Below are positions 26,576 to 35,069 of a DNA stretch of 64,000 nt, in pieces (position 1 is the first letter of the stretch; every line of letters begins with the position of its first letter). The stretch comes from CAZZCU01 sp964652825 (GTDB lineage: Bacteria; Bdellovibrionota_B; Oligoflexia; Oligoflexales; CAZZCU01). Location: contig CAZZCU010000004.1 in assembly GCA_964652825.1 (NCBI GenBank), positions 69,383-133,382 of the forward strand, given 5' to 3'. Position numbers and translations under genes: made by a program. The notes beneath the pieces were generated by a model that made no database searches, was not told where the DNA came from, and was given only the letters and a program-made list of their open reading frames with translations.

Positions 26576-28495
26576 TCACATGGTTAAGGGCGATACCGGG
26601 ACGGTGTGTTGGTAGTCTGGGCTGATGTCCCATGATAACGCATATGGTTGGCAGTTGCCAACCAGCGGCAATATACGCGCTTGCAATCCATAGCCGGCGG
26701 CGATGGTGCGGACCTGCCCCAAGTGTTGGCTGGCGACCTCGGTATTGCCACCCGCGGTTTTGCCGGTATTGGTGATCGCTGAGATAATCAACATATGTTG
26801 GTCGCGGCCCAAGCGAACTTGGGTTGTCAGTGTCACGGATGCATTTGTATCAGAGCCATCAACTAATCTGTGTACGGCGCTGACATACAGGTGGAACAGG
26901 GAGCTCACCAGGGCGCTATCGGGCATCAGTGGCATTTGCGGTAGAGATGATGATTCCAGCTGATTTTCAAAACGGATATGAGTCAGGGATTTGAGTTGCA
27001 TCGTCGCCAAACGCTGTGCGTTGCTGATGGCCTGCGGTAAATTTTTAACGACTTCATCGTCACCAGCGGCGTCGAAGTGAGCCCAAAAGGTAGTGATTGC
27101 TTGCAAATCCTGCAGGCGTTCGTGCAACTGGCCGCGTTGTTGCGACATAGCCAGCAATGCGTCAAGTAAGTGACTGGCGGTAACGCGCAAGAAGTCAAGC
27201 TGTTGATCAAGTAGTGTATAGGTTGGTGTAACATTGGTCTCGGCGAGCGAGCGGATGAACTTACGGGCGCCGCGCGCGGTGATTTGCTGCTGCCAGTCGC
27301 CGATCAGCGCGGCGATTTTTTGCGCCTCCGGGTGCATGCCGTGACTGGTGATATCATTTAAATCCTGTAGACGTTCACGGAAATCAACGATATCTGCCTG
27401 CAGAATTTTGGCAAAACTCTCTGTTTGCATAGCGAGCGATTTTAGGCGCGCGATGTTCGCTGTTTCCAGATGCGCCGCCTGAATTTGTTGTTGTAGCTGG
27501 ATGATGCGGTTTTCGCCGGCGGTGATTTCGCGTTGTTGCAACAGCAGGCCGTCATTCATTTCGTTGATCGCCGCCAGCAACTCTGTTTGTGCATTCGCTA
27601 GCTGCCCGCGCAGGTTGGGTTTGGGCATGGGTTGAGGTTGTTGACCGATCGCCATGTCCTTGGCATAGAGGCGTACCTGCCGGCACCAGGTTAAAAATTC
27701 ATCGAAGCGATCCGTTGATTGTTTGAGCACCACGTGCGCGCGCGACCAGATACTCAAGGTCAACGCGGCGGTGATCAGTAGTAGTAGCCACAATGCGGGT
27801 GAGCTGCTCAGGTCAGTTTTGAGCAGTGACGCAGGTAGCCACGACAGCAGATATTTGTCAGTGATCAAGGAAGCACCGGCGTTTTTGCTTGATTGATTGG
27901 TGCTGGCGATGATGGTGTGTTGTTTCAATTGCTCCGTGCTTGGCACGAGCCGGAGTTGAAGTCGACGAGAATAATCCGCCAGTCCCGGATGCAGTGCCAG
28001 CCAATCATGGTCGAGACGCACCAGTGCCACTAGCGTGGTGGGCCGATCCAGTTTGCGCAGGCGCAAAGCGACGCCGAGCAAGGGTACGCCGGCATCGTCG
28101 ACCCAAAAGAAGCGATCTTTATCTTGCTGCTGGTCAAGGATGCCGCTTTGTTCGCAATCGAATTTGATTTGTGACTTCAAGGTGGCGCGCAGGTAGCGTT
28201 GGCATTTGGCACCGAGGATTTGTACTTCGTCGATTTCGCCGAGTCGCAATTGGCCCGACGCTAACGTCGATGCAGAGTTATGCATCTGCCAGCGCAGGTG
28301 ACTGCTGAAAGCCGAATCATCCGCCAGCGCCCGAGCTAGCGTGGTCAGTGTTCCTTGCGTCTGACCGGTGGCAACGGCAAATTGTGTGCGTGCAGTCTCG
28401 GTGGTCTCGCCGAGTTCGCGCAGCGGTGCCGCGACAATTAACAGAAAAGTGAGCAGACCAAGACAAAGAGTTTGTAATAACATGAATGGCGGCAT
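26576..28495 (-). CDS. Two-helix membrane sensor-like protein with coiled coil
   Basis: 639 residues. A membrane helix at about 5-25 and another at about 230-250 enclose a periplasmic domain of some 200 residues. After the second helix comes a coiled coil (about 300-350, Gln-rich), a long helical region and a C-terminal segment ending with SALVSSLFHLYVSAVHRL and VTLTTQVRLGRDQHMLIISA. The latter recalls the N-box/beta-strand region of a histidine-kinase ATPase domain, but no H-box and no DxGxG are visible. It is therefore a degenerate kinase or a structural sensor. It begins 5 nt after the epimerase stop with GAGGG upstream. Confidence 0.6.
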   Translation of the reverse strand: MPPFMLLQTLCLGLLTFLLIVAAPLRELGETTETARTQFAVATGQTQGTLTTLARALADDSAFSSHLRWQMHNSASTLASGQLRLGEIDEVQILGAKCQRYLRATLKSQIKFDCEQSGILDQQQDKDRFFWVDDAGVPLLGVALRLRKLDRPTTLVALVRLDHDWLALHPGLADYSRRLQLRLVPSTEQLKQHTIIASTNQSSKNAGASLITDKYLLSWLPASLLKTDLSSSPALWLLLLITAALTLSIWSRAHVVLKQSTDRFDEFLTWCRQVRLYAKDMAIGQQPQPMPKPNLRGQLANAQTELLAAINEMNDGLLLQQREITAGENRIIQLQQQIQAAHLETANIARLKSLAMQTESFAKILQADIVDFRERLQDLNDITSHGMHPEAQKIAALIGDWQQQITARGARKFIRSLAETNVTPTYTLLDQQLDFLRVTASHLLDALLAMSQQRGQLHERLQDLQAITTFWAHFDAAGDDEVVKNLPQAISNAQRLATMQLKSLTHIRFENQLESSSLPQMPLMPDSALVSSLFHLYVSAVHRLVDGSDTNASVTLTTQVRLGRDQHMLIISAITNTGKTAGGNTEVASQHLGQVRTIAAGYGLQARILPLVGNCQPYALSWDISPDYQHTVPVSPLTM

Positions 28496-28500
28496 AATGA

Positions 28501-28950
28501 TCAGCCCTCTTGCACGAGCTCGATCAGCAAACCGCCGGTGCTTTCGGGATGAATGAAAGCGATACTGGTGTTGTGGGCGCCTGGCCTTGGCTTCACGTCA
28601 ATCATGCGAATTCCTTTCGCGATTAAAGAACTGATAGCTTGTTCTATATTGTCAACCTGGACGGCAAGGTGATGAATGCCGCCACCTTTCTTATCAAGAA
28701 ATTTACCGATAGGACTATCCGGAGAGCCGTCGCTGGCAAGGATTTCCAGTCGGCTATGCGGCTGCAGCGTGGCTGCTGGTAGCTGATCGCTATGCGCAGT
28801 GAACATCGAAGTATGGGTGTGCTGATCCTTTACATACTCGTCGCCAGCAAAACGCAGCGCTAAAACATCGCGCAAAAACCAACGGGCTTTTTCGGGGTCT
28901 TTAGGGGCTAAACCGACGTGATTGATGCCAAGGATATGAAAAGACGTCAC
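28501..28950 (-). CDS. mce: Methylmalonyl-CoA epimerase (VOC family)
   Basis: Interconverts (2R)- and (2S)-methylmalonyl-CoA in propionyl-CoA/succinyl-CoA metabolism. The 149 residues follow the epimerase pattern: INHVGLAPKD, GGIHHLAVQVDNIE, RPGAHNTSIAFIHPESTGGLLIELVQ. The metal-binding His of INHVG, the His of IHHLA and the Glu of LIELV are present. Glyoxalase I relatives share the fold but lack the PxPGAH...HPxxxGG block. It is the first gene of a unit with the sensor-like protein and lipoprotein, which is unusual; the mutase is not in the window. Confidence 0.88.
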   Translation of the reverse strand: MTSFHILGINHVGLAPKDPEKARWFLRDVLALRFAGDEYVKDQHTHTSMFTAHSDQLPAATLQPHSRLEILASDGSPDSPIGKFLDKKGGGIHHLAVQVDNIEQAISSLIAKGIRMIDVKPRPGAHNTSIAFIHPESTGGLLIELVQEG

Positions 28951-29047
28951 TGTCTGTTCCTGGTTTGCGGTGTCTCACCGCCAAATATCTTCTGTCTATC
29001 GTCCGTGATACTTATTTCGTATCGTTAGCTACAAAACTTGGTCGTTG

Positions 29048-29491
29048 TTATTCGACCGGTAAGCCAATGGCTTCAACCGCTGTTTTCAAGTCTTTCTTTT
29101 GCTGCGGCTTCAAGGCTTTGCTGTTCTTATACAGCGTGCCGAGAGACTCGCGGGCATTAGCGGTGATATTGGCATACTCGTTCGCATCAAGTTCATTAAA
29201 GCGCTTGATGAGTTTTTCAAAAACTTCGTCTTTATCAATGTCGGCACCAGTCGACCAGCGACCTTTGCGCAGCGCATTGGTGGCCAGTGCAACGATACGA
29301 CTGAAGCGCGCACCATCAGTACCCGAGCGGCGTGATTTGCCGGCACGGCCTTTGGCTTTCAAGCGTGTAAGCAATTCATCGTAGGTAAACGCGAAGCTTG
29401 ACTCTACTTCTTTGAGGCCCAGCGGGGTGTCTTGGACAGACGTCCACACAATATTAAGTGTGTCCCCTGGACGCAATTCTACGGAAGCCAT
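29048..29491 (-). CDS. Small basic protein, unknown
   Basis: 147 residues. The ATG at 29491 has GGGGGAA 3-4 nt upstream and begins MASVELRPGDTLNIVW. The first 30 residues look beta-like, the middle (LKAKGRAGKSRRSGTDGARFSR) is strongly basic, and the rest is helical, ending in KALKPQQKKDLKTAVEA. No signal peptide and no known family. The basic stretch could bind nucleic acid, but this is inference. The gene has the best consensus promoter in the window and a palindrome at its -35 box, so it is probably well expressed and regulated. It is separated by 97 nt from the epimerase gene downstream. Confidence 0.65.
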   Translation of the reverse strand: MASVELRPGDTLNIVWTSVQDTPLGLKEVESSFAFTYDELLTRLKAKGRAGKSRRSGTDGARFSRIVALATNALRKGRWSTGADIDKDEVFEKLIKRFNELDANEYANITANARESLGTLYKNSKALKPQQKKDLKTAVEAIGLPVE

Positions 29492-29596
29492 TAATTCCCC
29501 CTTGTAATACAATGCAAGTTAAGCTTCGCCACTGCTGATGCTAGAAATTTGTTAGAAGCAACAACAGCAAACGCTTTGTTTCAACCTTTGTCATCT

Positions 29597-29625
29597 GTAT
29601 TAGTAAATCGTTATCATCCTGTCAA
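29597..29625 (-). promoter_or_regulatory. Near-consensus sigma70 promoter
   Basis: On the minus strand TTGACA (29625-29620) and TAATAC (29602-29597) are exactly 17 nt apart. It would drive the small basic protein gene with a leader of about 100 nt. Confidence 0.75.
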
Positions 29626-29636
29626 TAATTATTGAC
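29621..29636. promoter_or_regulatory. 16-bp perfect palindrome overlapping the -35 box
   Basis: GTCAATAATTATTGAC reads the same on both strands and covers five of the six bases of the -35 hexamer. This placement fits a repressor operator. The regulator is unknown. Confidence 0.5.
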
Positions 29637-29762
29637 TTCAGCTTCACTTTTCATGGAACTAATTAATATTCTAAGCTAAATTCATAATATAACTTAAAAT
29701 GGCGGCGCGCTGGCGAATACGCTAGAATAGTGGAATTAGCTGATTTTACTTAGAATTTTAGC

Positions 29763-31187
29763 GTGGTGTCCGTGTTTTCACGCATAAGCAGTTTTAAATT
29801 TTTTATGATCGCCGTAGTGCTGGGAATGATCCTGGTGCGTATGATCTGGATTCAGCTGCGCTTTTTTCCGGTTAATGTTGATTATCGTGCGCTGGTGACG
29901 TTTGGGGCTTTACTGGATAGTGAGCAGCCATCCGCCTGCTATGCCGAACATGCCGGCAAGGATCAGTTGTGGGCTTTGTTGACCGACAATGAGTTGGTCT
30001 CGGATAAGCGTTATCGCTGGTTTAAGATTCCCGGTCTGGCGTTGATCAGCCGGATCACCTGCGGTCTGGGGGCGTTCACGCCGCAGACGTTGCAGTGGCT
30101 GAATTATGTGTTCTTTGGCGGTACCGTGTTTTTGATGTTGATCATGGTTAGGATTTTAACGGGTTCGTGGTTGTTGGGATTGTTCGCAGCGGCGATGTTG
30201 CTCAGTCGCGGGCAACTGGTGGCCAAGATCGGTGAACTCACCGCTGTCAATGGGATCATGTTTCTCGGGGCGTTGATGATGAGTTGCTTTGTGCACTATC
30301 TGCGTACGGCGTCTTGGGTGAGTTTTGCCGGGACTTTGTTGGGTTTAGTTTGTCTCACCATGTTTGATATTTCCTGGATCGTGTCGTTGCTGGCACTACC
30401 GACCGTATTGCTGTGCTGGCGGTTGTTGCCGTCGTTACCGGCAGCGCGCAGGGAGCAGCCAGCGGGCGACGAGACATCGCGGCGGCAGGGTCCGCTATTC
30501 CTGGCGGTTCGCTATCTGCGCGTGATCTTTGGGCTGGACGATGCGGGTGCGACTGGTGAGCGCGTGTCACATCTGGAGCATGCGTATGAGCGCGGTGCTT
30601 TGTTGCGACCGTTGATGGTGCCGTATTCATTTTGGGTGTTGCACCGACGGCGCTGGCTCAAGTTAGTGATCAGTGGCTATGGTTTAGGCTTTTTGGTGAT
30701 TGCATTAGCACTGGTCGGATGGCTGCAAGCGATGCCGGCGATCATCGCTTTTTCTGATGCTGATCAGACGATTGCGGGAGTCGCGCGTCAGGTGACGGCA
30801 GGGGTGCATTTGCCCTGGGTTGTCAATTGGCTGGATGCGTTGCGCGCGCCGCTGGATCTACATTTTGGGGCTAGTCTGGCGCTGATTGTTCTGGCGTTGT
30901 TCCAGTCGCCGGCGCGTGGTCTACATGGTTTTTTTGAAACCGTCTGGGTGGTAACGGCTGGAATGCTGCTCTTGATCGCTGCGACGTTCGTGCTCGATGT
31001 GATTGATGCGCGTGTCCTGGCTGAGATCGAAGGCGACGCGCGTGGCTGGAGTATTTATGGTTGGTCGCGGGCACCGCATGTGTTTACCTGGATCGAGCCG
31101 ATTGTTCTCAGTCTTGGTTTGGTCGGTTTATATAATTTGCTGAAAATTGCTGATGCCCGGTTTGTGCAATTGCCGCAGCGACGCTAA
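29763..31187 (+). CDS. Polytopic membrane protein, unknown
   Basis: 474 residues with about nine or ten hydrophobic helices. A large loop of about 60 residues (roughly 65-95 and again 225-290) is charged. The layout of an N-terminal helix followed by an extracytoplasmic loop with conserved-looking Asp/Tyr (FPVNVDYRALVTFG) recalls GT-C glycosyltransferases, but no diagnostic DxD is certain. Start is GTG at 29763 or 29766, with no clear ribosome site. It precedes a lipoprotein gene by 38 nt. Function cannot be assigned. Confidence 0.6.
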   Translation: MVSVFSRISSFKFFMIAVVLGMILVRMIWIQLRFFPVNVDYRALVTFGALLDSEQPSACYAEHAGKDQLWALLTDNELVSDKRYRWFKIPGLALISRITCGLGAFTPQTLQWLNYVFFGGTVFLMLIMVRILTGSWLLGLFAAAMLLSRGQLVAKIGELTAVNGIMFLGALMMSCFVHYLRTASWVSFAGTLLGLVCLTMFDISWIVSLLALPTVLLCWRLLPSLPAARREQPAGDETSRRQGPLFLAVRYLRVIFGLDDAGATGERVSHLEHAYERGALLRPLMVPYSFWVLHRRRWLKLVISGYGLGFLVIALALVGWLQAMPAIIAFSDADQTIAGVARQVTAGVHLPWVVNWLDALRAPLDLHFGASLALIVLALFQSPARGLHGFFETVWVVTAGMLLLIAATFVLDVIDARVLAEIEGDARGWSIYGWSRAPHVFTWIEPIVLSLGLVGLYNLLKIADARFVQLPQRR

Positions 31188-31225
31188 GATAAAGATAATC
31201 GTTCGGGTAATGGAGAAAGCTAAAT

Positions 31226-32080
31226 ATGGTGTCGCAGTATCTGGCCACGGTAGCAGTCGCGTTGGCATTGATTGGTGCTGGCGGTTGTACGCATAAACCC
31301 GCACGAAAACCCAAATCGCGATCGGTACAGCGTGGCGTTCAGATGACCGAGCCGGTGCAACCGCAGGCATCTGCAAATGACGGAGATGCCGGAGCGGCAG
31401 TCGTACGTGATACCAGTGGCTGCGTGCCGGCACCAGCGGGACAACGAACACCACCGTTCTATTTGCCGGGGCATGGAATCATGGTAACGCGTGTTTTGAA
31501 AACCTGTGTCACTGATGATGGTCAGCCGGGATATGCAGCGGATACTGCCTGGATGGCGATGGGTTTTCCCTGCACGGGTGGCCATGGTCGTCTGGAATGG
31601 AAACCAAATTATCATGCACCCAAGATCGTGTCGTTTTCTGTCTCAACGGATTGTCCAACTGCGCCCGCGCTGTCCGATGAAGTTATTAAGATTGGTCGGG
31701 CGATTCTCGGTTTAAATGAACTGGCACGCTTGATGGCGTATACGCCAATGGCGGTGCAGTATTGGGAAATCGACGAGTACAAGGAAGTTAACACTGGCTC
31801 TGTTGTCGAATTCCGCGAAGCCATGAGTCTGGATAAAGGTTGGGCGAATTTTAAAAATAATCTGCCGCTGCGCGTGCGGTTGTATGGTCGCGAAAATGTC
31901 TGGGGCGAGGGCGATCAGATTTATATGTTTGAGGCTGATCTGATTCAGGAGAGTCGCACGACGTTTAAGCTGAGTCTGGTGAATGCTCAGGCTTTAAGCG
32001 ATGACGATGCGGATCGTTTGCAGCAAAAATGCCAGGCGTTGCGGCCGCGCCGCAATTGCCGCGAGTTATTCGCGAATTGA
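31226..32080 (+). CDS. Predicted lipoprotein, unknown
   Basis: 284 residues. The signal ends in GAGGC (residues 17-21). Residues 22-65 are basic, then Ala/Gln-rich and disordered. The folded part (about 70-284) contains six or more cysteines, including PCTGG and a C-terminal CQALRPRRNCRELF. GGAG lies about 10 nt before the ATG. It follows the membrane protein on the same strand and ends 24 nt from the convergent TPR lipoprotein gene. No known family. Confidence 0.65.
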   Translation: MVSQYLATVAVALALIGAGGCTHKPARKPKSRSVQRGVQMTEPVQPQASANDGDAGAAVVRDTSGCVPAPAGQRTPPFYLPGHGIMVTRVLKTCVTDDGQPGYAADTAWMAMGFPCTGGHGRLEWKPNYHAPKIVSFSVSTDCPTAPALSDEVIKIGRAILGLNELARLMAYTPMAVQYWEIDEYKEVNTGSVVEFREAMSLDKGWANFKNNLPLRVRLYGRENVWGEGDQIYMFEADLIQESRTTFKLSLVNAQALSDDDADRLQQKCQALRPRRNCRELFAN

Positions 32081-32104
32081 ATCCAAATGAATTCAGTTAC
32101 ATTA

Positions 32105-32890
32105 TTAATGCGCTAACGCGCCTTGTCGCGTGTTAGCAGTGGGTGGTGGTTGCGGTGAATTTCTTTCGGCCAGCGCGGCTTTCTCGTCATTTTGAATACG
32201 CGCCCGAAGTTGCTTCAGACCGCGCCGTAAGGCGATGTCGTTCGGGGTTAGTTCTAAAGCTCTCTGCCAGGCACGCTCGGCGAGGGCGAATGAGCGGAGT
32301 TTCATCAGCACGGTGCCTTTCATCTTATGCACCTTGGCAGCGGTCGGATAAAATGCCAGCAGGTTATTAATCTCAATGAGTGCGTATTCGTATTTATGTT
32401 CCTGATAGAGTTTGGTGATGCGGGCGATACCGAGCGTGTAGCTTGGCGATTGTTCTGGACCATCTTTGTTGCCAACACCAAACGCGCTATCAGTTAAATG
32501 CCGATTAGTTTTGTCGATTGTCTTGGGCATGTCCGCAACCAGTTCGCGATCGGTGGTCTGTGGACGCCATTCACGCTCGCTGCGGGTGGGCTGACCGGCA
32601 GCATTCATCTCCTGGATTTCCGCGAGCGGGACCTCGACGTCATAGTCGCGCGCGGCGCCGGGGATTTCAACGGTGTATTCGGTTTTGCCGACGGCAGAAC
32701 GGATTACGAATTTTTCTTCAAATTGATTGGCGCCGAGCGGATGCGTTTCTTCGACAAAAGGATAGGCGATAGTGGCGTCATTGAGTTCGTTTTCTACCGA
32801 GACGTTTCGGTAGAACGTGCAACCACCTGACAACGCCGCGAAGCAGGTGATGCTTGTCAGCTTAGAAGTTAAGCGATAAGACAGCTTCAA
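32105..32890 (-). CDS. TPR-containing lipoprotein
   Basis: 261 residues. The signal ends in LSGGC (residues 20-24). A beta-like region (about 30-90, EYTVEIPGAARDYDVEVPL) is followed by TPR-type repeats at about 150-225 (YEYALIEINNLLAFYPTAAKVHKMKGTV..., FALAERAWQRALELTPNDIALRRGL). The C-terminus is Pro/Gln-rich. Its start overlaps the 3' end of the upstream barrel-like gene by 29 nt, so translation is likely coupled. TPR lipoproteins commonly organise outer-membrane complexes; here the partner is probably the upstream protein. Confidence 0.7.
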   Translation of the reverse strand: MKLSYRLTSKLTSITCFAALSGGCTFYRNVSVENELNDATIAYPFVEETHPLGANQFEEKFVIRSAVGKTEYTVEIPGAARDYDVEVPLAEIQEMNAAGQPTRSEREWRPQTTDRELVADMPKTIDKTNRHLTDSAFGVGNKDGPEQSPSYTLGIARITKLYQEHKYEYALIEINNLLAFYPTAAKVHKMKGTVLMKLRSFALAERAWQRALELTPNDIALRRGLKQLRARIQNDEKAALAERNSPQPPPTANTRQGALAH

Positions 32891-34133
32891 CTCCCGTGCC
32901 TCCCTTGGTTTTGATAAAATCTCCGTCGATTAAAATCTTGGACGGCAAAACATAGAGACTACCCAAGGTCATGACGAAACGACGGCCAAAGTACACGTCC
33001 CAACCGGCGCGTAGAGTTGGCGCGAGATAACCGGTGGCAAAGAAAACGCCAGCCCCACCGTGAACACCGTGGCGAACATCATTATAAGATTCCAGGCGAC
33101 CGATAAAATTGTGAGTATAGATAGCGTTTAGGACCAGCGCCTGAGTATATGGTTTGGGTTTCAAGCCGACCGTGGCGTTGTCAGTATCTTCGTTATCATT
33201 GCCAGCGGGCGCGATACCTTGCGTGGGATAAGATTTCAGTACGGATTTGGTCGCCAGCATCAACGACATAATCAGACCGAATTCAGTGCGACGGTTGTTG
33301 AATTTTTCGCTACCGCGTAGTTGCAGGTTGATCATTGACTTATCGTCACTACCACCACCGACGTTAGGAACAATGGCGCCGCCGATGCCGAACATCATGC
33401 GATATTCCGGAACATAATCTTCGCCTGGGCGGGATTTTTCCACTTGGCGATAATCGACGGCGAGTTTTTGATAGCGGCTTTTCGCGGTCTCGCTGTTATA
33501 GGTGCGCGACCATAGTGTCTCTTTGGATTTGGCATCAAACACCTGAAACGCCAGTACCATGTGCGTTGTGTGATAAACCAAAACGATATCCATGAAACTA
33601 TCGATTCCGAGTTGCTCAGCCGCCAGGTTGAGTTGTGCAAGATTGGTGGTCGGCGATGAGATCAGTAGCTTGCCTTCGACAAGACGCGAGGTTTTTGAGC
33701 GACACGGCAAACAACTGATCAGGCGTACCTGCGAGTTTTCGCGAATGCGTTCTTGTACGCTCAACTCAATGTAAGACATATAGGTATTGGGAATGCTGCG
33801 ACTGACTTCGACTTTGCGAATTGCCACGTTCTTGAGATTTTTAATCTGTCCCATCTTGACGTCGTACCCGAATTCAGCAAGCAATTCGTCAAGAACTTCG
33901 TGAAAACGGCGGACCGCCGCCGGCGCGGCTGTGCGTGTCTGAGCATAGCTGCGTCCGTTGTTGGTTGACGTGCCGGCTGTGTTTTCCGGTTTTTGGTTTT
34001 TGGTAGCGCTCAGTGCTTCGTCGGCTTCCATCCAGTCTTCGTAAGCATCTTCCGCGTGAGCGGTAGCGACGATGAATGGTGAGCTGGCCAAGAGCACGCA
34101 CGCGAGTAGGTTGTTCCATGACGAACGACGCAT
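32862..34133 (-). CDS. Exported protein: LpoB/FlgO/CsgG-like domain plus C-terminal barrel-like region
   Basis: 423 residues. Signal peptide ends ATAHA. Residues about 75-230 follow the alpha/beta pattern of LpoB/FlgO/CsgG proteins: FHEVLDELLAEFG, IELSVQERIRENSQVRLIS, AEQLGIDSFMDIVLVYHTTHMVLAFQVFDAKSKETLWSRTYNSE. Residues about 250-423 alternate hydrophobic and polar residues, contain GLIMSLMLATK and VLPSKI, and end EAVLSLNF with a terminal Phe, as in outer-membrane barrels. A CsgG-like domain fused to a barrel is unusual. The paired cysteines CLPC could bind a metal or form a disulfide. The function is not known. Confidence 0.62.
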   Translation of the reverse strand: MRRSSWNNLLACVLLASSPFIVATAHAEDAYEDWMEADEALSATKNQKPENTAGTSTNNGRSYAQTRTAAPAAVRRFHEVLDELLAEFGYDVKMGQIKNLKNVAIRKVEVSRSIPNTYMSYIELSVQERIRENSQVRLISCLPCRSKTSRLVEGKLLISSPTTNLAQLNLAAEQLGIDSFMDIVLVYHTTHMVLAFQVFDAKSKETLWSRTYNSETAKSRYQKLAVDYRQVEKSRPGEDYVPEYRMMFGIGGAIVPNVGGGSDDKSMINLQLRGSEKFNNRRTEFGLIMSLMLATKSVLKSYPTQGIAPAGNDNEDTDNATVGLKPKPYTQALVLNAIYTHNFIGRLESYNDVRHGVHGGAGVFFATGYLAPTLRAGWDVYFGRRFVMTLGSLYVLPSKILIDGDFIKTKGGTGVEAVLSLNF

Positions 34134-34220
34134 GTAACTTCTCTCTTCCCGTTAATTCCAGACAGTTAATCCTGGTTCTCTACAGGGTTTTTCGGCTGCT
34201 TATGGCAAATCTTTAGGATT

Positions 34221-34910
34221 TTAGATGCGGCTATTGGGGCCGGCGGGTTTTGTGCGTGGATTAAAACGGTTACCGGCCGGTACGAGGACATCGACGGGCG
34301 GGGCGATCACATCAAGAGTGCGGCCAAAATAATTTTGGGAAAGTTCCATATAACGCCGACGAATGTAGAAAAAATAACGCTTTGTGTTGCGCGTTTGATC
34401 AAGCGCGCGCGCCAGTACGAACAGGCCGCGCATATTACGATGAAAATAGTCCTGTTGCTCTTGCAGACTGGCGCGTTTGGTGTCGTTTTCCATACCCCAG
34501 TCGAGCACGCTCATCGAGTAGTAGAAGCACCAGTGGTAAAAATTGGTTTTGCTGGTAACGGACTCACGCATCATATCGATGGCTTCGACCATCGCCTCGT
34601 CATTGGCGATTTGGGTACCGATCACCGCTAAATCGCTACGGCAATTGTTTAAGTGATTTTTGCTTGGGATCTTCTTGGTCATGACCAGACGATTGGTGTG
34701 CCAGGCGTCGGGGATGATTGGATGTGGCAGCGTGGTTTTGGGATTATTGGTTGCTGTTCCATCGCTATAAGCATCATCGTCGCTGATTTCGTCAGTTGCT
34801 TGCTGGTTCTTCTGAAAAAGCGCGCAACCACTGAGGGTTGACCATAACGATACCAACACCGCAGCGATCAGGACGCGGTGATGGGGCCATTGGTGAATGC
34901 GCAAAATCAC
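34221..34910 (-). CDS. Predicted lipoprotein, unknown
   Basis: 229 residues, GTG start with GGGAG 7 nt upstream. The signal ends in LSGC at residues 26-29. After a disordered Asp/Thr-rich linker, residues about 70-200 are helical (NDEAMVEAIDMMRESVTSKTNFYHWCFYYSMSV...), and the C-terminus is Pro/Asn-rich. No family recognised. It is 87 nt upstream of the barrel-like gene and on the same strand. Confidence 0.65.
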   Translation of the reverse strand: MILRIHQWPHHRVLIAAVLVSLWSTLSGCALFQKNQQATDEISDDDAYSDGTATNNPKTTLPHPIIPDAWHTNRLVMTKKIPSKNHLNNCRSDLAVIGTQIANDEAMVEAIDMMRESVTSKTNFYHWCFYYSMSVLDWGMENDTKRASLQEQQDYFHRNMRGLFVLARALDQTRNTKRYFFYIRRRYMELSQNYFGRTLDVIAPPVDVLVPAGNRFNPRTKPAGPNSRI

Positions 34911-34928
34911 GATTTATCTCCCGGTTTA

Positions 34929-34957
34929 TCGCGGCAAGGTTTGCTACCACGCCGCGA
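34929..34957. promoter_or_regulatory. Inverted repeat upstream of a lipoprotein gene
   Basis: TCGCGGC (34929-34935) and GCCGCGA (34951-34957) form a 7-bp stem with a 15-nt loop in the leader of the 34221-34910 gene. It could be an operator or an mRNA hairpin. Confidence 0.3.
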
Positions 34958-35069
34958 TTAGTTATCGGCTCAAACCGCTGGAGACTGAGAATGAGATTTA
35001 GTTGTTTTTATAAGATATTGAAATTAATGATTTTTTTATCATGTTGAACCAAAGACGAAACATCTCGAT

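Noticed and set aside
29449..29475. Additional GGGGACA-type repeat inside the small basic protein gene
   Set aside because: GGGGACACACTTAAT lies in coding DNA without a pairing TGTCCCC arm nearby, so it is probably chance similarity.
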